DNA of 26,848 bases, taken from contig CAZOTT010000032.1 in the NCBI GenBank assembly GCA_964582785.1, forward strand, positions 1 through 26,848, written 5' to 3'. Under the pieces are notes generated by a model. That model was given only the letters and a program-made list of their open reading frames with translations. It searched no databases and had not been told where the DNA came from. Made by a program: the position numbers and the translations under genes. Positions 1 to 7,024 of the stretch are shown here, piece after piece. Within the stretch, counting starts at the first letter, position 1. Every line of letters starts with the position of its first letter. The stretch comes from JAMOQA01 sp964582785 (GTDB lineage Bacteria; Acidobacteriota; Polarisedimenticolia; J045).

Positions 1-2502
1 GACCTCGGCGACCCGGGGAAGGACAACGTCTACGGCTCCGGCCGCGTCGACGCCTGGGAGGCGGTGTCGATGTGCGCCACGCCGGACGGCCGGATCACGA
101 TCCGCGAGAGCACGATCGCCTGCACGGACCTGCTGCACGTGACGGTGTCCGACGAGGACCTGCAGGGGGCGGGCACGGTGGACGTGACGATCACCTCGGA
201 CACGGAACCGGGCGGCGAGACGCTGACCCTCACCGAGACGAACAGCGGGTCGGGCGTCTTCCGCGGCGAAATCGAGGCCGTTCCCGGTGAGCCGGCGGCG
301 GACGGAAAGATCCAGGTGGCCGACGGGGACACCGTGGTCGCCCACTACATCGACGCGGACGACGGGAACGGGAACCACGACGTGGAGAAGACCGACACGG
401 CGGGGGTGGACTGCGCGCCGCCGGTCATCTCCGCCGTCCACGACGAGAATGCCGGCCTGGACAGCGTCGAGATCGTGTGGACCACCGACGAGGACTCGGA
501 CTCCGTGGTGACCTGGGGGCCGGAGATCCCACCGGACCGGGAGAAGCGCAGCGCGGCCCGGGTGAAGAATCACCGGGTCCGGCTCGACGGGCTCGAGCAG
601 TGCACCGTTTACTGGTACAAGGTTTCCTCCACCGACCCCCTGGGGAACGGGGCGGAGGACGACAACGGCGGGGCGTACTACCACTTCGAGACCCTGGGTG
701 ACTTCGGGCAGGGGCCCCAGTCCTGCCACGGCGGCCGCGTCTCGATGGACCGGGATGCCTACGACTGCGCCGATTCCATCTCGATCACGCTGACCGACAT
801 GGACCTCAACCTGGACCCGAACGCGGCCGACCGGGTGACCGTCGAGGTGACGAGCACGGTGGAGACGGAACCGGAGCTGGTGGAACTGGTGGAGACCGAC
901 GTGGACTCCTCCCGCTTCACCGGCTCGATCCCGACCGACTCCGGGGCGGTCGCCCGCGACGGGAAGATCCAGGTCCGGGACGGGGCCACGGTCACCGTGA
1001 CCTACCACGATGCGGACGACGGGACCGGTTCCCCCGGGCTCTCCTGGGACGATGCGGTGATCGACTGCGCGGGCCCGGTGATCCGGGACCTGGCCGTGAC
1101 GGATATCACCGACCAGCGGGTGACGATCCGCTGGACCACCGACGAGCCGGCCGACACGGTCCTCGAGTGGGGGTACGCGCCCGGGGCCCTCGACCACGTC
1201 GTCAGCCGGTCGGAGCTGACCACCTCCCACGAGGTGACGATCAACGAGTTCACCGACCTGTGCCAGGCCGGGTTCTTCCGGGTGCGCGGTACGGACGAGC
1301 TGGGCAACGAGGCCGTGGCGGACCGGGAGGGGGAGCCCTGGGAGTTCCACGTGGGGACGATCCCCGGGCTCTACTGGCGGGCGACGTTCGAGGACGGGAC
1401 GGCCGGGTGGACCCTGCAGGGCGAGTGGGAGTCCGGCGAGCCCGCCGGTCTCGGCTGCTGGAACGGGCGGTACTGTGACCCGGACCGGGCCTGGAACAAC
1501 CGGAACGTTCTCGGCCACGACCTTGCCGGGCAGGGGAACTTCGCCGGGGCCTACGAGCCCTCGACCTCGGAATCCGCCTACACCCCGTGGCTGGACGCGA
1601 CCACGTGGCGGAACACGAAGCTGATCTTCTACCGCAGCCTGCAGAGCGCGGCGGGAGACGACGCGATCCTCTGGCTCTGGACCGACAAGGGGGTCCCGCT
1701 CTGGCGGAGCGGGGAGACCCTCGTCGCCGACGACGGCTGGGTCATGCAGACGTACGACCTGTCCCAGGTGGACGGCGCCCCCCGGGTGCGGCTCCAGTTC
1801 CAGGAAAAGGCGGACACCGACGTCCAGTACGGCGGGTGGACGATCGACGACGTGATCCTCAAGGACGGTTCGCTGCCCGACTACGGCCCCTGCGAGACCT
1901 GCGGCGGGCCGCCGGCCTTCGGCGGGGCGCGTTCCGCCACCGACGACGACGCCTGCGGGGCCACCGGGGTCACGGTCTCGTGGGACGAGGCGGTCGCCTG
2001 GGGCACGGCTGACGGGGGGACCTACGCGGTCTACCGCTCGACCGACCCGGGGTTCGTTCCGGGACCGGCCAACCTGGTCGCCAGCGGCATCCAGGGAACG
2101 TCCTGGCACGACGGCGGGGCCCCGGAGGACGCCGATCTCTGGTACGTGGTCCGGGCCGAGACCGACGAGACCTGCGGGACCGGGCCGGCCAACGGCGGCG
2201 TGATGGACGACAACCTGGTCCGGGTCCACGTCGAGGCGACGACGGACCGGCCGGTCCCGGGCCCGGTGACCGGGCTCCGGGTCGAGCTGGTCGGCGACGT
2301 CCACGTGCGGCTCACCTGGCAGGCGGCGGCAGACGCCAGCGGCTACCGGGTCTACCGGGGCACGGGACCCCGCCCGGAGGACTTCGTCCTGCTGGGCGAG
2401 ACCACGGAAACCCACTGGGACGACCTGGACGAGGGCGGCAACGGGAAGACCTGGTTCTACCGGGTGGTCGCCGTCAACCCCTGCGGGGTCGAGGGGAACT
2501 GA
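1..2502 (+). CDS. Secreted subtilisin-like (S8) serine protease, C-terminal part; 5' end outside window
   Basis: The frame is open from base 1, so the gene is cut by the window edge; 833 residues are visible. The first residues (GKDNVYGSGRVDAWEAV) match the closing helix of peptidase S8 domains, so the catalytic domain lies upstream and no catalytic residue is seen here. Next come two copies of a module bounded by Cys residues (about residues 25-140 and 242-357), each rich in Asp/Gly with DADDG motifs and each followed by a fibronectin-III-like domain with WTTDE (about 141-233 and 358-453). A jelly-roll or MAM-like domain follows (about 457-623, beginning ATFEDGTAGW) and then two more FN3-like domains to the stop. 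The internal GTG at 64 and ATG at 70 are not real starts. The role inferred is an exported or surface protease whose tail binds calcium, carbohydrate or protein. A strong hairpin follows the stop. Confidence 0.82.
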   Translation, partial: DLGDPGKDNVYGSGRVDAWEAVSMCATPDGRITIRESTIACTDLLHVTVSDEDLQGAGTVDVTITSDTEPGGETLTLTETNSGSGVFRGEIEAVPGEPAADGKIQVADGDTVVAHYIDADDGNGNHDVEKTDTAGVDCAPPVISAVHDENAGLDSVEIVWTTDEDSDSVVTWGPEIPPDREKRSAARVKNHRVRLDGLEQCTVYWYKVSSTDPLGNGAEDDNGGAYYHFETLGDFGQGPQSCHGGRVSMDRDAYDCADSISITLTDMDLNLDPNAADRVTVEVTSTVETEPELVELVETDVDSSRFTGSIPTDSGAVARDGKIQVRDGATVTVTYHDADDGTGSPGLSWDDAVIDCAGPVIRDLAVTDITDQRVTIRWTTDEPADTVLEWGYAPGALDHVVSRSELTTSHEVTINEFTDLCQAGFFRVRGTDELGNEAVADREGEPWEFHVGTIPGLYWRATFEDGTAGWTLQGEWESGEPAGLGCWNGRYCDPDRAWNNRNVLGHDLAGQGNFAGAYEPSTSESAYTPWLDATTWRNTKLIFYRSLQSAAGDDAILWLWTDKGVPLWRSGETLVADDGWVMQTYDLSQVDGAPRVRLQFQEKADTDVQYGGWTIDDVILKDGSLPDYGPCETCGGPPAFGGARSATDDDACGATGVTVSWDEAVAWGTADGGTYAVYRSTDPGFVPGPANLVASGIQGTSWHDGGAPEDADLWYVVRAETDETCGTGPANGGVMDDNLVRVHVEATTDRPVPGPVTGLRVELVGDVHVRLTWQAAADASGYRVYRGTGPRPEDFVLLGETTETHWDDLDEGGNGKTWFYRVVAVNPCGVEGN

Positions 2503-2526
2503 CCGGGCCGTTTCCGCGGGGTGCCC

Positions 2527-2557
2527 GGGCCCGGGCGGGCGAATCCCGCCCGGGCCC
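2527..2557. terminator. Hairpin between convergent genes, likely bidirectional terminator
   Basis: Perfect 13-bp inverted repeat GGGCCCGGGCGGG / CCCGCCCGGGCCC with a 5-nt loop (CGAAT). It lies between the protease stop (2502) and the hflC stop (2576), which converge. There is no T-tract on either side, so the call rests on stem strength and position. Confidence 0.7.
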
Positions 2558-2575
2558 CCGCTTCTCCTGCCGGCC

Positions 2576-3502
2576 CTACCGGGCCCGCTTGAGGTAGCGG
2601 AAGAGGTCGGAGTCCGTGGAGAGGACCAGCGAGGAGTCCGGTCCGAGGGCCTTCTCCCAGGTCTCCAGCGTCTTCAGGAAGGCGTAGAACTCCGGGTCCC
2701 TGCCGTAGGCCTCGGCGTAGATCTTTGTCGCCTCCGCGTCGGCCCGGCCGCGGATCTCCTCGGCCTTGCGGTACGCCTCGGACCGGATCTCGCGCAGCTT
2801 GCGCTCCATCTGGCCCCGGATCTCGGCGCTCTTTCCCTGCCCCTGCGACCGGTAGCGGGCGGCGATCCGCTTGCGCTCGGAGATCATCCGCTCGTAGACC
2901 TTCTTCCGCACCGACTCGATGTAGTCGATCCGCTTGAAGCGGACGTCGACCAGCTCGATCCCGTACTCCGGCGTGATCTTCGAGGCCTTCTCCAGGATCT
3001 CCCGGGCGATCTTCTCCCGTCCCACCCGGATCTTCACCGCCTCCTCGCCGGGGGTGATCCCCTTGAGCTCCGCCGTCACCTCGAAGGGGCGGGAGGTGGA
3101 GCGCACCACCTCGATCAGGTCGTGGGAGGCGACCGCGTTGCGGGTCGCCCCGTCGATCACGTCGTCGAGGCGCGACTGCGCCCCCCGCTCGTCCCGCACC
3201 CGCTGGAAGAAGAGCAGCGGGTCGGCGATCCGCCAGCGGGCATAGGTGTCGACCCAGATGTACTTCTTGTCCCGGGTGGGGATCTGGTTGGCATCCCCGT
3301 CCCACTCGAGCCAGCGCTTGTCGAACCGGTTCACCGTCCAGACGAAGGGGATCTTGAAGTGGAGTCCCGGCGTTGTGACCGGTCCCCCGACCGGTTCCCC
3401 GAACTGGGTGATGATCACCTGCTCGGTCTCCGGGACGACGTACACGGAGGCAGCCAGGCCCAGCAGGGCCAGCACGACGAGGACGACCGCGGCGGCCTTC
3501 AC
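2576..3502 (-). CDS. hflC: HflC-like membrane protease modulator (SPFH/prohibitin family)
   Basis: Predicted 308 residues, close to the usual length of HflC. Residues about 3-22 form one transmembrane segment (VVLVVLALLGLAASVYVV). The SPFH domain follows, with family-typical stretches such as EQVIITQFGEPV, PGLHFKIPF, and RVGREKIAREILEKASKITPEYGIE, then a charged helical region (MERKLREIRSEAYRKAEEI). In known systems HflC pairs with HflK in a large periplasm-facing cage around FtsH and tunes membrane-protein degradation. The GTG start at 3502 overlaps the hflK stop by 4 bp (GTGA), with GGGAGG just upstream, so translation is coupled. The longer upstream frame is a shadow of hflK. The gene ends at a convergent terminator. 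Confidence 0.93.
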   Translation of the reverse strand: MKAAAVVLVVLALLGLAASVYVVPETEQVIITQFGEPVGGPVTTPGLHFKIPFVWTVNRFDKRWLEWDGDANQIPTRDKKYIWVDTYARWRIADPLLFFQRVRDERGAQSRLDDVIDGATRNAVASHDLIEVVRSTSRPFEVTAELKGITPGEEAVKIRVGREKIAREILEKASKITPEYGIELVDVRFKRIDYIESVRKKVYERMISERKRIAARYRSQGQGKSAEIRGQMERKLREIRSEAYRKAEEIRGRADAEATKIYAEAYGRDPEFYAFLKTLETWEKALGPDSSLVLSTDSDLFRYLKRAR

Positions 3503-4509
3503 TTTCCACCTCCCGCCGGCGCCTGCGCCGGGGCCGGCTCCCGCTCCAGGTTCAGCAGGGGCAGGACGTTCTTCAGCTTCTCGTCGACGATCGCCTTGCG
3601 GCCCACCCGGGGCAGGACCTTTTCCATCGCCTCCAGGTAGAGGCGCCGCCGCGTGACGCGGGGGGCCCGCCGGTATTCCCGGACGACCGACTCGAAGCGC
3701 GCCGCCTCTCCCTTCGCATTGTTCACCCGCTCGAGGGCGTAGCCCTCGGCCATCCGGATCCGGCGCTCCGCCTCCCCCTTCTCCCGGGGGATCGCCTTGT
3801 TGTACTCCGCCCAGGCGTCGTTGATCAGGCGTTCCCGCTCCTGGATCGCCTGGTTGACCTCGTTGAAGGCCGGCTTGACCGGGTCGGGCGGGTTGACGTC
3901 CTGGAGGACGAGCTGCTCCACCGCGATGCCGGTCTCGTACCGGTCGCACAGGTCCTGGAGCATCTGCTGCGCCTCGGCGGCGATCTTCTCCCGGCCGATC
4001 GTCAGCACCTCGTCCACCGAGTGGTCCCCGACGACCTCGCGCATCACGGCCTCGGAGAGGTCGCGGAACGTCTCGTCCACGTTCCGCACCTTGAAGAGAT
4101 ACCGGTACGGGTCGCGGATCTTGAACTGGACGATCCACTCCACGTCGGCGACGTTGAGATCGCCGGTCAGCATCTGGGACTCGGCGGTGTAGTCCTCCCG
4201 GGAGTAGACCGTCTTCACCCCGGCCCGCAGGGTGCGGAAGCCGAACTCCATCTTGAGCTGCCGCTGCACCGGCACCTTGTACACGGTGTCGGCGAAGGGG
4301 AGCTTCAGGTGCGGGCCGGGCCCGGCGGTGCCCACGTACCTGCCGAAGCGAAGGATGACTCCCTCCTCGTCCGGCTCGACCTGGTAGTAGGCGGAAAAGG
4401 CCGCGATGGCCAGCACGAGCACGAGGAGGACGGCCCGGACCGCTCCGCGCGGGATCTTCAGCTTCGGGACCGTGATCTCGGGGGGAGTCCAGGTGGGACC
4501 TTCCGTCAT
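3499..4509 (-). CDS. hflK: HflK-like membrane protease modulator (SPFH/prohibitin family)
   Basis: Predicted 336 residues, first gene of hflK-hflC. One transmembrane segment lies at about residues 22-42 (AVLLVLVLAIAAFSAYY), then VEPDEEGVILRFGRYV and GPGPHLKLPFADTVYKVPV, the hallmark opening of the HflK SPFH domain, and the conserved VLTIGREKIAAEAQQMLQ and VQLV-like segments. A helical coiled region (INDAWAEYNKAIPREKGEAERRI) precedes a short Pro/Ala tail. It is shorter than the E. coli protein because the N-terminal Gly/Pro-rich cytoplasmic extension is reduced to about 20 residues. Start choice: ATG at 4509 has GGAGGA 7 nt upstream. The gene order hflK then hflC, with overlap, is the standard one. 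The 400-bp leader contains strong hairpins. Confidence 0.94.
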   Translation of the reverse strand: MTEGPTWTPPEITVPKLKIPRGAVRAVLLVLVLAIAAFSAYYQVEPDEEGVILRFGRYVGTAGPGPHLKLPFADTVYKVPVQRQLKMEFGFRTLRAGVKTVYSREDYTAESQMLTGDLNVADVEWIVQFKIRDPYRYLFKVRNVDETFRDLSEAVMREVVGDHSVDEVLTIGREKIAAEAQQMLQDLCDRYETGIAVEQLVLQDVNPPDPVKPAFNEVNQAIQERERLINDAWAEYNKAIPREKGEAERRIRMAEGYALERVNNAKGEAARFESVVREYRRAPRVTRRRLYLEAMEKVLPRVGRKAIVDEKLKNVLPLLNLEREPAPAQAPAGGGK

Positions 4510-4915
4510 GGCGAGTCCTCCGGGCACGTCCGCGCGTCCCGCGCGGAGCGCCGCTTCATCCCGCTGCCACGGGAAGGCGAGTATGCGCGAGCGCCCGCTT
4601 TGTTGCGACCGCTCGCGCTCCGGGGGTGGCCGCCGGGATCGGGCCGGTCCACCCGGGGCCGGGGAGGGGAACCGTCGCGCCCCCTCCCCGGCCCGTGGCC
4701 GGGGCGCGACGCCGTGCACGGCGATGGCGCCGGGAGAAGGGTCCGGCTGCCCGCCGCGCGGTGCGAGGGATGGGCCGGGGCCCCCCGACCTGCCGGAAAG
4801 GCCCCGGCGGCTCCGTGCCCGGTGATGCGACCGGGGGAAAGCGATCGGCCACCCGCGGCGCGGCGAGCGGGGCCGGACCCTACCCCGACGGCGAGGACCC
4901 CGCGGCGCCCGTCCG
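4510..4915. other. Gene-free stretch upstream of hflK with several strong hairpins
   Basis: No credible coding frame; open frames here are GC-rich shadows. It would form the long leader of hflK and the trailer of the squalene/phytoene synthase gene, both on the minus strand. Besides the paired stems at 4656-4710, there is a 9-bp inverted repeat GCGCGAGCG (4585-4593) / CGCTCGCGC (4610-4618) with a 16-nt loop. No convincing promoter was recognised. Confidence 0.55.
4656..4710 (-). promoter_or_regulatory. Two mutually exclusive stem-loops (terminator or attenuator candidate)
   Basis: Stem A pairs 4656-4669 (GGGCCGGGGAGGGG) with 4681-4694, a perfect 14 bp with an 11-nt loop. Stem B pairs 4674-4683 (GTCGCGCCCC) with 4701-4710, a perfect 10 bp. 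The strands overlap (4681-4683 belong to both), so only one can form. On the minus strand this sits between the 4916 stop and the hflK start at 4509. It may simply terminate the upstream gene; an attenuator for hflK is the alternative. There is no U-tract. Confidence 0.4.
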
Positions 4916-5830
4916 CTACGCGCGGGCCAGGCGCCGGGTGCCGCGGGAAGTGATCGTCCAGAACGAGGTCGAGAGGAGCAGGCGCCGCACCCGGGACCGG
5001 GGGATCCGGATCACCCGGGAGGAGTCGAGCCGCTCCTCGAGGGGTGCCCGTTCCAGCTCGCGGAGGGTCGCGCGCCCGAGGGCTGCCGGGAGGGCGGTCG
5101 CCGCCCGGAGGGACCAGGACGGCAGGTGGGTCGCGCAGGCGATCCCCGCGAGCAGTCCCCGGCGCGCCCGGGCCTGCCAGCGGTCGAGGACGGACGGCAG
5201 CCCGTCCCGGGCCAGCTCGTCGGCCGGCAGGTATTCCCGTCCCCGGTCCCGGTCCCGGGGCAGGTCCCGGAGCACGTTGACGAGCTGGAGCCCCCGCCCG
5301 TAGCGGCGACCCTCCACGAGGAGGGCATGGAGCCGCCGGGGGGGCAGCGGGCCCCGGTGGCGGTCCACGAGCCGCATCCAGAAGGGCCCGACGCAGCCGG
5401 CGATCCCGTCCGCGTAGCGGAGCAGGGTCGCCGCGTCGGGGAACGCGCTCCGCGCGCCCAGCTCCCACTCCATCGTCGCCACCAGCTCGTCGACGACGGC
5501 GCCGACGTCCTCCCGGTCGCCGGGGGGCAGCGACCGGAACCGGGCCAGCAGCGGGTCGAGCCGCTCGAGGAGGGCCCGTTCCTCCGGGGTGTCCCCGAGG
5601 CCGGCCGCGGCGAGGGGCCGGGCGCCGCCGCCCCCGGTCACCGCCCGGCGCAGGGCCCGGAGGAGGGACCGCCGGACGTCCGCCGGCACCGCGCCCGTGT
5701 CGGCGATCGTGTCCCCCGCCCGCGCCAGCAGGTAGGCGATCTCCACCGGGGTCCGCATCGGGCCCGGCAGGAGCTGGATGGAGAGGGCGAACGTCCGCGA
5801 GGTGGCGCGGAGGATCCGGGCGTCGTCCAT
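4916..5830 (-). CDS. Squalene/phytoene synthase family prenyltransferase
   Basis: Predicted 304 residues, typical for the family. The start MDDARILRATSRTFALSIQL carries the SRTFALSI substrate-binding motif. First Asp-rich motif is DTIAD (D40, D44) in AYLLARAGDTIAD; the second is NVLRDLPRD (D189, D193) followed by YLPADEL. Both sets of Mg-binding Asp residues are therefore present. GIAGCVGPFW (about 142-151) matches the conserved helix before the second motif. Such enzymes join two isoprenyl diphosphates head to head to form squalene, phytoene or their precursors, acting at the inner face of the membrane. It stands alone here, without hopanoid or carotenoid genes, so product identity is undecided. 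The ATG at 5830 lacks a clear ribosome site. It is divergent from the gene at 5887, with 56 bp between. Confidence 0.88.
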   Translation of the reverse strand: MDDARILRATSRTFALSIQLLPGPMRTPVEIAYLLARAGDTIADTGAVPADVRRSLLRALRRAVTGGGGARPLAAAGLGDTPEERALLERLDPLLARFRSLPPGDREDVGAVVDELVATMEWELGARSAFPDAATLLRYADGIAGCVGPFWMRLVDRHRGPLPPRRLHALLVEGRRYGRGLQLVNVLRDLPRDRDRGREYLPADELARDGLPSVLDRWQARARRGLLAGIACATHLPSWSLRAATALPAALGRATLRELERAPLEERLDSSRVIRIPRSRVRRLLLSTSFWTITSRGTRRLARA

Positions 5831-5839
5831 GGGCCCATC

Positions 5840-5869
5840 TTGCCACGCGGCCCCGCCGGTCCCTAGATT
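5840..5869 (+). promoter_or_regulatory. Putative sigma70-type promoter for the 5887 gene
   Basis: TTGCCA at 5840-5845, 18-bp spacer, TAGATT at 5864-5869. Transcription would start near 5876, leaving a leader of about 10 nt that just includes GGAGGA (5877-5882) before the ATG at 5887. The same TAGATT box occurs at 14824 and 21515. Confidence 0.5.
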
Positions 5870-5886
5870 CCACCCCGGAGGACCCG

Positions 5887-6261
5887 ATGATGGACACCGT
5901 GCGGGGACAGCGCGGCTCCGGCCGGCTGGGCGTGCTGATCTGGCTGGTGATGATGGGGGCCGCCGTCTTCACGGGGGTCCGGGCGATTCCCGTGCGGGTG
6001 GCGGTCTACCAGTTCCACGACTACGTGGACGAGCAGGTGAAGTTCGCGGCGGCCGCCTCCCGGGTCGACCCGCGGAAGCTCACCCGCCGGATCCTCGAGA
6101 AGGCCCACGAACTGGGCCTTCCCCTGGACAAGAAGCAGGTCGAGGTGAAGGTGAAAAGGAACGAGGTGAAGGTCCACGTGCGGCACCAGGTCACCGTCGA
6201 CCTCGAGGCCTGGAAGTGGACCTGGAAGTTCGACGAGACGTTCACCCACCACAGGTTCTGA
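5887..6261 (+). CDS. Small single-TM protein of unknown function (DUF4845-like)
   Basis: Predicted 124 residues. A short basic N-terminus (RGQRGSGR) precedes one transmembrane segment at about 14-33 (LGVLIWLVMMGAAVFTGV). The rest is a predicted extracytoplasmic domain: YQFHDYVDEQVKFAAA, then RRILEKAHELGLPLDKKQVEVKVKRNEVKVHVRH, then VTVDLEAWKWTWKFDETF. The pattern TM, helix, 'ELGLP', short beta strands resembles the small DUF4845-like proteins found in many Gram-negatives, which have no assigned role. GGAGGA lies 4 nt before ATG 5887; ATG 5890 is an alternative start. It is monocistronic as far as can be seen, followed by the repeat-bearing gap. Confidence 0.75.
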   Translation: MMDTVRGQRGSGRLGVLIWLVMMGAAVFTGVRAIPVRVAVYQFHDYVDEQVKFAAAASRVDPRKLTRRILEKAHELGLPLDKKQVEVKVKRNEVKVHVRHQVTVDLEAWKWTWKFDETFTHHRF

Positions 6262-6500
6262 CGCGCCGGTCCCCCCGGTCCCCGGCAGGAGGGCTCCCCG
6301 CCCACGGCCCGCCGCAGTGGCTGTTTCCAGCTTCCGGCGGTTCCTCGCACCTGCCGCCGTTGGTTTCCGGCGCTGCGGTCCCCGCGACTGCCGGGGTCTC
6401 GCACGGCTCGCCGGAGTCGGCGGCGCCCGGCGTCCCGCCGCTGCCCCTCCCTCCGGCTGCGCTGCCCGCGGAGGCAAGGTGGAAGTCGGTCCCGGCGAGT
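6262..6500. other. Gene-free GC-rich stretch before the repeat array
   Basis: No credible gene; codon pattern and start sites are poor in all frames. No clear terminator for the 5887 gene was found. The 31-bp repeat array begins at its right end. Confidence 0.5.
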
Positions 6501-6739
6501 TGGGTGCGGGATCTCGGGAAGGATCGCGGGCGAGTGTCCGAGAACTCGCGTTCCTGGAGGCTGCGTGCGGGATAACGGGCGAGATGGCAGGTGGGGTGTC
6601 GGATAACTCCCGTTCTGGCAGGTCGGGTGCGGGATAACGCCCGTTCTGGCAGGTTCCGGGGCCGAAAACGCCGGGAAACCTGCCAGAAGCCCGGTTATCC
6701 GACACCCCGCCTGCCGGAATCGCCGTTATCCCGCCCGTT
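6501..6739. repeat. Array of 31-bp repeat units that turns back on itself (nested inverted repeat)
   Basis: Five head-to-tail units are visible: a degenerate one at 6501-6530, a diverged one at 6531-6561 (22 of 31 bases match the 6593 unit), then clear ones at 6562-6592, 6593-6623 and 6624-6654. The consensus has a left arm ending CGGATAAC, a variable 5-nt core, and a right arm TTCTGGCAGGT. After a 23-bp spacer (6655-6677), two units follow in the opposite direction, 6678-6708 and 6709-6739. The 6624 unit pairs with the 6678 unit and the 6593 unit with the 6709 unit, making a 147-bp nested palindrome (6593-6739). A 73-bp stretch (6565-6637) is identical to 26766-26838. There are no spacers between units, so it is not a CRISPR array. 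Confidence 0.9.
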
Positions 6740-6820
6740 CTCGAGTCCGGGGACCCGCGCGGCGGCCGTGGCGGTTGTTTCCCGAAACGCCCGCCCGGTT
6801 GCCACCCCCGGCCGGGCGCA

Positions 6821-6839
6821 CCTCCCGTTTTCCGGGAGG
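6821..6839. other. Hairpin in gap before the DUF2325-like gene
   Basis: CCTCCCG (6821-6827), loop TTTTC, CGGGAGG (6833-6839), a perfect 7-bp stem. It might be a terminator, but no gene ends nearby. The remaining stretch 6740-6989 shows no gene and no other convincing signal. Confidence 0.35.
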
Positions 6840-6989
6840 CGCCCCGGGACCGGGGGCCGCGCGGGCAACCGCCGGCCCCGCAAGGATTTCTGGTCGGGGT
6901 CCCGACGCGGCCGCCCGCGGCGGCAGGCCCTTCCCCGTTCGCCGGTGGCGCGGAAACCCGGCCCCCTTTCCCGGCGTGCGTCCCGTTCT

Positions 6990-7018
6990 TTGAGGGGGCA
7001 GGGGTGGTCCGGTACCCT
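6990..7018 (+). promoter_or_regulatory. Putative leaderless-type promoter for the 7025 gene
   Basis: TTGAGG at 6990-6995, 17-bp spacer, TACCCT at 7013-7018, then 6 nt to ATG at 7025. With the usual spacing, transcription would start at or next to the A of the start codon. There is no Shine-Dalgarno sequence between the -10 box and the ATG, which fits a leaderless mRNA. Confidence 0.5.
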
Positions 7019-7024
7019 TGGCCC

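Noticed and set aside
4021..4953. Long plus-strand open frame opposite hflK
   Set aside because: Antisense shadow of hflK and of GC-rich intergenic DNA; no domain and no ribosome site.
6616..6630. Sigma54-like GG-N10-GC spacing (TGGCAGGTCGGGTGC) at repeat-unit junctions, also at 26817-26831 near the NtrC-type regulator.
   Set aside because: It arises from the junction of two repeat units; the bases around GC do not fit the -12 consensus (TTGCA/T), and no gene starts close downstream.
6562..6654. CRISPR array
   Set aside because: The 31-bp units abut directly without unique spacers, and no cas genes are seen.
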